A stretch of DNA of 64,000 bases. It comes from Dryomyza anilis. Its lineage: Eukaryota > Arthropoda > Insecta > Diptera > Dryomyzidae. The stretch is taken from NCBI GenBank assembly GCA_951804985.1, contig OX638130.1:101181700-101245699 (forward strand), given 5' to 3'. How positions within the stretch are numbered: position 1 is the stretch's first letter; each line of letters opens with the position of its first letter. Shown here piece by piece: positions 56,096-64,000 of this stretch. The translations under genes and the position numbers were made by a program. Under the pieces are notes generated by a model, which was not told where the DNA came from, did no database searches, and saw nothing but the letters and a program-made list of their open reading frames with translations.

Positions 56096-56890
56096 ACCAG
56101 AAAAAATTTTTGGCAGGGTCGAAGTAGTTTATAAACAATTTTTGGACATATTTTAAATAAACATATGCGTGGTTTGTATCACAAGCTGTATGTTTTCTGC
56201 CCATTCCCAAAATATGCCGCGTATCTGCCATTAAAATTCCACAAAATATTACAACCTGCTATACACTTCCAAGATATTCCATTTATCTGTGTGTTTGCCG
56301 GAAATATGCCTGAAATATGCCTGAAATATTCCTGAAAGTTGCCAGAAATATTGTCTCGGGAATCCCAGAAATTTTTTTTTTTGGCAGGGTCGAGACAGTT
56401 TAAAGTATTTTTTCAACATATTCCCCGACAAAATTTTTGGCAGGATCGAGGCAGTTCACAAACATTTTCTCGACATATTTCAAACAGACAAAGGCGAAAT
56501 TTCTATTAAAAGCTGTCTGTTTTCTGTCTATTCCCAAAATATGGCGTGAATCTGCCATTAAAATTCCACAAAATGTTAGAGCTTACACTTCCCAAAATAT
56601 TCCAATTATCTGTGTATTTGCCGGAAATATGCATGAAATATTCATGAAAAATGGCAGAAATCTTGTCTCGAGTATCTATGAAATTTGTTTTGGCATGGTC
56701 GAGGCAGCTTAAAACATTCTTAACATATGTATGTCAATCAGACATAGACGGAGTTTGTATCACAAGCTGTCGGATTTCTCTCCATTCCCAAAATATGCCG
56801 CAAATCTGCATCAAAATTACACAAAATGTTACAACCTGCTATGCACTTCCCAAAATATTCAATTTATCTGTGAAAATATTCCCAAATACA
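56096..56890 (+). repeat. ~290-bp satellite, three units
   Basis: GGCAGGGTCGAAGTAG (56113), GGCAGGATCGAGGCAG (56440) and GGCATGGTCGAGGCAG (56691) head units sharing CATTCCCAAAATATG and ATTATCTGTGT-type words. An extra head at 56384 shows a short internal duplication. A lone unit fragment is at 61114-61195. Confidence 0.8.
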
Positions 56891-58224
56891 TTTAAAATTT
56901 TAAAAATTTGTATGCAATTTCAAAAAAAAAAAACGTTGATCTGTTTAATCTGTTTGAAGTATTGATTGCTTGAAGGATTCACATCCTGCATCAACCAGCA
57001 ATAACACCACCTATCACCAGGCACATCAACAACACAACACTTTTAGCCTTTCATATCGCCATCAGCCACATTCTATGCCAGCACCAAAATAAGGAGAAGA
57101 AGACGGCTTTCATCTCGCTAAATAATCCCATCAACGCATGCAAAACAACGCGCGCCGCGCACTTTCGCACTTGCGTCGAAAAATATGCAAACAAAGGAAC
57201 GTTATGATGGACGGTGCCGAACGGAACGAAAAAATGAACTACATATGTTGACTGCGTTTTTCATTTCCGCGCTACGTAGCGCATAACATAAATGTACCCA
57301 ATTCCGATACCAAAAGATAAGTTCAAACTTGAATCCTAAAATCAGAAAAATAAATGTTTTTAATTGAGAAATTATGAAAGGTTTGGTGAAAAAAGAACAT
57401 ATAACATTTTTTTTTCGAAAATTAATTTGTTGATGACATACTGTAGATTTTTGAAAATCCTTCGTTTAGTACTAAAATCATCCATATCCGAAATATGAAC
57501 TGAGAAACCACGACTTTAAAGATAACGATTGGGGAAAGTTAAATCACATAGGCGGGACTTAAAGTCAACCGAGCCAATCTATGGCATAGCTAAGACTACA
57601 AATTCTAAGAATGACACATGGTATTCTTAATAGCGGCAAAGTTTGATATGCGAAACACCGTTTTTAATCCATCAGAATATTGAACATAAATAGGGACATC
57701 TTTCGAAAAATCAACAGAGAATCTGAAATAATTATATACGAAAAAATTGAGTAAAACGAAGATAACACTACTCAAAAAAACGAGTTAACAGTTTTGCCCT
57801 GGACTTCCCATACATACACTCTATATAATTCTCGGTTGATGATTTTGACGGAATAATTTGTTTTTTTTTTCGATTACGTAAAGTTTTTAAGAAAATTCTT
57901 ATCGATATTTTAGACCATTTTCAGCCAAAATATTGAAAAAATAGACTTTTCTTATATCTTCTATAACACCCCAAATAAAAAAGTGTGACCATCTTTTGAT
58001 TTTGAAAAATATAGGTAAAATGTCCAGTATCTAAAAAAAATATAAGCTGAGCGCAATATCTTTAAAACTCAGAGAGATATTAGAACTCAAAGTTAAAAAA
58101 AAAAAAAACAATTCACAAATTTACACTTTTTAAAATTTTTCAGAGGTTCATAATTTCAAACCGAAAAAAATATTTATTTTTTTGTATGCACTAATGATTC
58201 AAGACATTCATTTTATTTAAAAAC
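56891..58224. other. unique island plus D3 and D1 repeats
   Basis: The island 56960-57300 is GC-richer and includes the perfect palindrome GCGCTACGTAGCGC at 57269-57282. D3 words (ATTGGGGAAAGTTAAATCA) lie at 57525-57590 and D1 words at 57770-57900. No gene seen. Confidence 0.5.
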
Positions 58225-60475
58225 ATTTACTGTTCCGACTCTATGCTTGAAAATCAAATGAAACAAAGCACAAGTACTGTCAAAAGAAAACACAAACAAG
58301 ACGTAGTTGTAGTGAAGAGATCTATAATGATGTGCATTAAACTACTGTAATAAAATGCATATGACACTAAGAACTATGTACATTTTACATATTTTTTATC
58401 ATAATTATGAATTTTCATTAATAATTAAATTTATGAAAAATTTAAAAGGTTTCATAAAATTATATAATATTTTATATTATGTTTATAATATATAGATAGA
58501 ACAGCATTTTTTCATTATTTAATTTTTTTTTTTTGAAAAAGAATATTTTTTTTTTTATTTGATATAGCTTTTTTAACAATTTGTACAACATAACGTTTGT
58601 TGTATTTTTATGATCACTTAAATACCGTCGAACGCCAAAAGGCATATTTTGTGTTGTTTTCAATGTTCGTCTTCTCACTCGTTAGTCTTTGCGCTCATTT
58701 ATTGAATTTTCAGCGACAGTAGTGTCATTTGGTTTAGTTTTTCAAAACATTGAATGTCTTGAAGAAAATGTCTTGACACTACTTGACACCAATAAAAGAA
58801 ATACTGCAGTGAAGTAAAATGAAGTACTGTCGACTGCCATTGCAAAATGCACTCAAAACTGTAGAGTGCAGTAGTGCATATTTTGCAGAGTGAAATATTA
58901 ATAAAAATAGTAATAAAAAAACTCAAACTCGGCAGATTTTGTTTTGTTTTCTATGTTTGTCTTCTCACTCGTTAGTCGTTGCGCTCACTTATTGAATTTC
59001 CAGCGACAGTAGTGTCATTTGGTTTAGTTTTTCAAAACATTGAATGTCTTGAAGAAAAATGTCTTGACACTACTTGACACCAATAAAACAAATACTGCAG
59101 TGAAGTAAAATGAAGTACTGTCGACTGCCATTGCAAAATGCACTCAAAACTGTAGAGTGCAGTAGTGCATATTTTGCAGAGTGAAATATTAATAAAAATA
59201 GTAATAAAAAAACTCAAACTCGGCAGATTTTGTATTGTTTTCTATGTTTGTCTTCTCACTCGTTAGTCGTTGCGCTCACTTATTGAATTTCCAGCGACAG
59301 TAGTGTCATTTGGTTTAGTTTTTCAAAACATTGAATGTCTTTAAGAAAAATGTCTTGACACTACTTGACACCAATAAAACAAATACTGCAGTGAAGTACT
59401 GTCGACTGCCATTGCAAAGTGCACTTCAAACTGTAGAGTGCAATAGTGCATATTTTGCAGAGTGAACTTCAAATACATTTGTGCATATGTGTAGTATCAA
59501 TATTAATAAAAATAGTAATAAAAAAAACTCAAACTCGGCAGATTTTGTGTTGTTTTCAATGTTCGTCTACTCAATCGTTAGTCGTTGCGCTCACTTATTG
59601 AATTTTCAGCGACAGTAGTGTCATTTGGTTTAGTTTTTCAAAGCATTGAATGTCTTGAAGAAAAATGTCTTGACACTACTTGACACCAATAAAACAAATA
59701 CTGCAGTGAAGTAAAGTGAAGTACTGTCGACTGCCATTGCAAAATGCAGAATGCATGTAGAGTGCAGTAGTGCATATTTTGCAGAGTGAAATTCAAATAC
59801 ATTTGTACATATGTGTAGTATCAATATTAATAAAAATAGTAATAAAAATCTCAAACTCGGCAGATTTTGTATTGTTTTCTATGTTCGTCTTCTCACTCGT
59901 TAGTCGTTGCTCTCACTTATTGAATTTCCAGCGACAGTAGTGTCATTTGGTTTAGTTTTTGAAAACATTGAATGTCTTGAAGAAAATGTCTTGACACTAC
60001 TTGACACCAATAAAACAAATACTGCAGTGAAGCAAAGTGAAGTACTGTCGACTACCATTGCAAAATGCACTCAAAACTGTAGAGTGCAGTAGTGCATATT
60101 TTGCAGAGTGAACTTCAAATACATTTGTGCATATGTGTTATTAATTAATAAAAATAGTAATAAAAAAAAAACTCAAACTCGGCAGATTTTGTGTTGTTTT
60201 CTATGTTCGTCTTCTCACTCGTTAGTCTTTGCGCTCACTTATTGAATATTCAGCGACGGTAGTGTCATTTGGTTTAGTTTTTCTAAACATTGAATGTCTT
60301 GAAGAAAAATGTCTTGACACTACTTGACACCAATAAAACAAATACTGCAGTGAAGTAAAGTGAAGTACTGTCGACTGCCATTGCAAAATGCAGAATGCAT
60401 GTAGAGTGCAGTCGAGTGCATATTTTGCAGAGTATGTCTAGTATCAATATTAATAAAAATAGTAATAAAAAAAAC
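58225..60475 (-). repeat. S294 satellite, six copies (inverse array)
   Basis: AGTGTCATTTGGTTTAG recurs at 58721, 59011, 59302, 59617, 59939 and 60261, with steps of 290, 291, 315, 322 and 322 bp. The longer steps come from a ~25-30-bp piece (TTCAAATACATTTGTGCATA) kept only in some units. Minus-strand frames beginning MSFFITIFINISLCKICTT repeat unit by unit and are satellite-derived. The left flank 58240-58330 matches 8281-8420 inverted. Confidence 0.95.
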
Positions 60476-61113
60476 TTATTACATCAACAACAAAAATTTG
60501 TTGTATATACTAAAATTGAAAAATAAAATAAAGTTAAACTTTGACTTATTATACAGCGGACTTGACTTATTATAGGTCTATTTATATTTTTACATAAACA
60601 TATTTCATCAATTTCCAATCAAACAAAAAAAACGCATTCAAAAATATTCACTACATCAAAAGATACAGAATTTTGACGAATGAAAAACGTTTCCGAACTA
60701 CTGAGTGTCGGTATTCCGAAAGGCATTTTATTGCCGACGGGATCCGTACAATATGTCCAAACCTAAAAATGTCGAAATTTAAAAAAAATCCGAAACAATA
60801 TTTGGTAGAAAAAATGTTAATGCAAAAAAATGTCGATAATAAAAATACCGATATATCAAAACGTTGAAATACTGGTTTTTTAACATTTTCAATAATTTTT
60901 CGTCAAAAAATAATTTCGCAATATTTAATTTCGACATTTTTTCCTACCTTTTAGTTTACAACATTGTTTTTTTACATTTTTGTTATCGACTTTTTTCTAC
61001 AAGTTAAAGTTTCGGCATTTTTATTTTTTACATTTTTCTCCTCATTAATTTTGTATCAATATTTTAAATTTCGACTTATCGTATCAGACCATTGCAGACA
61101 CATTGAAATTTGT
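60476..61113. repeat. AAAATGTCGAAA-type repeat, second locus
   Basis: GATCCGTACAATATGTCCAA then CCTAAAAATGTCGAAATTTA marks the copy, inverse to 43560-43610. TTTCGACATTT/AAATGTCGA words continue to about 61080. Confidence 0.65.
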
Positions 61114-61195
61114 TTTGTTTTGATAGGGTCGAGGCAGTTTAGAAACATTTTTCCGAAAGACAAAGGTGTAGTTTGTAGCTATCACAAGTTTGTTC
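61114..61195 (+). repeat. ~290-bp satellite, isolated fragment
   Basis: GATAGGGTCGAGGCAGTTTA, AAAGACAAAGGTGTAGTTTG and TATCACAAG match the head of the 56-kb units. Confidence 0.75.
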
Positions 61196-62139
61196 TGATT
61201 TTATAATTAAAATTTGTATACAATTACGTAAAAATCATCTTAGTCAGAGTTTATTTTTCATATTACTTAATTATTTTTACTTGAAAAGTCGGAATTAGAA
61301 TCAGATGTCCGAGGTGGTACATTTACATTACCAATGCTTTTAGCTATTACTAGGTGGAGAGGGTAAAATAAAGAATGTTGGTATGATAGGCTCTACTGCA
61401 TTCAATCAACAAACGAAATTTCAATCGAAATGCCAAATGCTTGGGCGCTGCACTTTAACCAGCAAATGGTGCCACCACCAGGCCCCAACGTTCGACAAAG
61501 GGGGAGCAATCACCTGTTTGGCCACATGTTGTAAATTCGAGTGAAAGCTTGAGGGAGTCCAAACAAATTGCATTGCATATTTTTAGGTGCAAGTGCTAAG
61601 AGCTGACTAATTACACTGTGCAACGAATTATGACGTTTTTGGCAGAAAATTAGAAAAACTTTGAGGCAAACAAAATTTTAATCAAGTGTTAAAAAAGATT
61701 TAAATATTGAAAAGATTTAAAATCATTAAGGTTCAGTTTTTCAGTCAAATTTTCAATTTAAACTCAGTTTAAAATAGATGTTCTTTCATCTTTAGTGAAA
61801 ATGTCACAAATATTTAAAATGTCATATTTACTGATAACCAATAGTCTTTTTGTCTATAAATTTTAAAGATTTTCGTCCACTTGCATTAGAAACTACTGAC
61901 GTTTTAAGAGTATGGATTAGTTTAAACTAAGTTTAAACTTGTATTGAACAAACTGAAGCTCAGAGTAAAAAAAAAAGATAATATCTTGTTAGTTAACTTG
62001 AAGCTTAAAGTTAATGACAACTTTTGTGAAAGTTTGCTATGAAAATAAATGCCAAAAAGCTGTAGATTAAAATAAACCCTATATTACTAAAATGTTTACG
62101 TCGGTTTTAGTTTTATATGAGATATATGTAAAAAAGTGG
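61196..62139. other. AT-rich DNA with a unique island
   Basis: The island 61390-61650 has E-box-like CACCTG and CACATG words. The rest has AGTTTAAAC-type inversions near 61760 and 61925. No gene. Confidence 0.4.
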
Positions 62140-62460
62140 GAGATTCCCAAATCTCCAATCGACCGATCGTGCTCATTTTTCATACCAAATATAACAATTA
62201 TACAGTTAATCTTGGTTCTGAGTATTACTGTACTAACTCCTCTTGTTTTTCTATAATATTGATTTCAACAAGGCCCCACTGACGGACAGACGGAAATCGC
62301 AAAATCATAGGAGTGGCGTATCACATGTCCTAAATGAACCGATACACTCATTTTCAATACCAAATATAGTAGTTATACAAGTAAACTTAGTACTCAATTT
62401 CATTGATCTAGCTATTCTTATTTTCCTTAAATCGTGAATTCAACAAAGCCTTAAAGACAG
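62140..62460. repeat. diverged ~175-bp tandem pair
   Basis: CATACCAAATATAACAATTA (62178) and AATACCAAATATAGTAGTTA (62355) head two related units, each with a CCGAT word before and a GACAGAC-type run after. Probably a decayed transposon interior. Confidence 0.55.
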
Positions 62461-62544
62461 ACACAAAGTTATGTAATTTTTTCTTAATTTTCCTTACCGC
62501 CCACGCCACTATTTCGGTTTTGCAAACGGCTGCACAAAGTGAAT

Positions 62545-62865
62545 ATACACACAGAAAAATCCTCTTTTGACATGAGGTTGGAATATGAAAAAAGTTAGTT
62601 GTACCAACTAACTTCATTCGGTTAAATCGAATGGTTTACAAATTTGCTGACGGAACTGCCATATTAGTCTATACACATGGAATATTAGTCTATACACACT
62701 CCTAATGGTTCTAAATCTGTACTAAATTGTTCTAAAACAGTTGGAAATTGGTTGCAGAACAAACTACAACTCTTTTTATTTTGACAATAACAAACGACTA
62801 AGCGGTTGAAAGAACCGAATAAGTTGGTTGGCGCAACAAATCTCTGCTCTGTGTGAAATCCTCTA
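62545..62865 (-). mobile_element. MITE-C copy with perfect palindrome
   Basis: It starts TACACACAGAAAAATCCTC and ends GCAACAAATCTCTGCTCTGT. AAGTTAGTTG-TAC-CAACTAACTT (62592-62614) is a perfect hairpin, followed by CATTCG/CGAATG. Inverse to 51296-51637. Confidence 0.85.
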
Positions 62866-62997
62866 TAAAGGATACGTTATAGTGTAGGGTATAATTATAA
62901 TCAAGTAATACATTTAATTTAATAATATATAATTTTAGAGTTTTAATTTTTGGAAACATATAAAATATATTAAATTTCACTTTTAATAATGTGATTG
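62866..62997. other. AT-rich spacer
   Basis: Sits between two like-oriented MITE-C copies; nothing else recognised. Confidence 0.4.
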
Positions 62998-63330
62998 TAC
63001 ATACAGAAAAATCCTCTTTTGACATGAGGTTGAAAGATGAAAAAAGTTAGTTCTACCAACTAACTTCATTCGGTTAAATCGAATGGTTTACAAATTTGCT
63101 GGCGGTACTGCCATTTTAGCCTATAAACATGAAATATTAGTCTATACAGACTCCTAATTGTTCTAAATCTATACTAAATTGTTCTAAACCAGTTCGAAAT
63201 TGGTTGCAGTACAAAACACAACTCTTTTCATTTTGACTATAGCAACCGACTAAGCAGTTGAGAGAACAGAATATGTTGGTTGGGCAAAGAGTTGGTTGGC
63301 GCAACAAATCTCTATTCTCTGTGTATAATT
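62998..63330 (-). mobile_element. MITE-C second adjacent copy
   Basis: ACATACAGAAAAATCCTCTT to CAAATCTCTATTCTCTGTGT, same order and orientation as 62545-62865, about 130 bp away. It includes a GGGCAAAGAGTTGG piece near 63280 also found in the 51.3-kb copy. Confidence 0.85.
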
Positions 63331-64000
63331 CAACTCGTATTTATCTCAATTATAATTTACAACAGTTTTCAATGTAACTTTAAAAATTAATTAGAGTTTT
63401 CGTTGTAACTGTTAAAAATGTATGATGCAAATAATTGAGGCCAACTGTGCTAAACAGCAGAATTATAATAATTAATATGCTCATTAAAATAGATTTTTTT
63501 TTTTGTCAAATATTAATACAACAAATGTTCTAAAATATTCTACGTGACTGCCTTAGGATAATACAGAAATATTAGTAATTTAATGAGCATTCCATTGAAA
63601 TATTCGGAAAACAACAGCAGCAGCAATGAGGTCGCGTAAAAATTTAGCTTCTAGGCATTGAACAAAAAAAACAACAGCATCAGTAGTACAGGACATTGTG
63701 AAATTTCATAAATAAATTTTCATCTCGAAATGGACCACCCTCCTTCAAATGGTTACTACTGCTGTCGTCACTCATTATGTAAAGTATCGCTGATTGGACC
63801 ATCATTTGAAGCAACGGAAGCGCATAAAATTTGTTCTTATGACACAAAATTTGTCTGAAAACCAACTGACGAAACCACAATATAATTTTTTTATCGAAAC
63901 TTTCTTTTGCCACATCTGCTTTTTATCCCTATTCTCTGTTTCGCAACATTAAGCAGCAAAACAGACCCCTATCACTATTCACTATCGTTTTAATTTTATT
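63331..64000. other. AT-rich DNA and terminal unique island
   Basis: 63580-64000 has CAACAGCAGCAGCAA triplets and ordinary fly composition. The minus frame 63913-63680 is open for 77 codons but begins GTG rather than ATG, has no motif, and is not called a gene. Confidence 0.4.

Noticed and set aside
58699..59854. Family of repeated small proteins from the S294 units
   Set aside because: Frames recur because units are near-identical; they shift and break in other units, so there is no sign of coding selection.

Overview
The window reads as nuclear, AT-rich, repeat-dominated non-coding DNA from a higher fly (Diptera, Brachycera; probably a calyptrate such as a house fly or blow fly, genus not resolvable). 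The pointers are INE-1/DINE-1-like elements, Helitrons with CTAG ends, tRNA-derived SINEs, TA-flanked MITEs, a perfect fly-type Motif 1 (M1BP) promoter word, and islands of CAA/CAG-rich sequence of the kind seen in fly intergenic and intronic DNA. No complete, recognisable protein-coding gene is present. The only protein relics I recognise are the C-terminus of a non-LTR reverse transcriptase (19.3-19.65 kb, minus) and a short IS630/Tc1/mariner transposase piece (24.5 kb, plus). A few unrecognised open stretches look coding-like (21.5-21.9, 28.7, 35.0, 48.8 and 50.7 kb), and none is proven. The window is best explained as a gene desert or part of a very large intron.

Layout, left half: unique DNA with a nine-copy 114-bp satellite (1.2-2.2 kb), a large hairpin (2.6-2.8 kb), a 1.28-kb AAATGC hexanucleotide array that is also a run of POU octamers (4.55-5.83 kb), a 294-bp satellite (7.4-8.4 kb), a Helitron (9.4-10.4 kb), a TA-flanked MITE (11.4 kb), a duplicated 234-bp unit with heat-shock-element-like arrays and TATA boxes (12.05-12.5 kb), another Helitron (13.5 kb), a MITE split by a SINE (15.1-15.6 kb) and a ~150-bp satellite (14.7 and 16.7-17.7 kb). 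Then come the RT relic, a Helitron with an amplified internal repeat (20.6-21.3 kb), nested Helitron/DINE/transposase debris (24.0-26.1 kb), a foldback element (26.1-26.5 kb) and nested inverted-repeat elements (29.1-30.9 kb).

Right half: an island with a Motif 1 word (31.1-31.6 kb), MITEs turned into a tandem array (31.7-32.9 kb), a SINE cluster (35.2-36.1 kb), a Helitron with both ends visible (38.26-39.24 kb), a double hairpin (40.2-40.9 kb), a TIR element with internal 191-bp repeats (41-42.3 kb), a GC-richer island (44-45.2 kb), a TIR element and a ~480-bp satellite (46-48.7 kb), a candidate exon (50.65-50.80 kb), MITEs, a fourth Helitron (53.1 kb), a 1.7-kb degenerate TTTCATAA array (53.7-55.4 kb), a ~300-bp satellite (56.1-56.9 kb), a six-copy array of the 7.4-kb satellite in inverse orientation (58.2-60.5 kb), and a pair of palindrome-bearing MITEs (62.5-63.3 kb).

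All coordinates and repeat periods were read by eye from the sequence. Family names are by resemblance, and no database search was possible.
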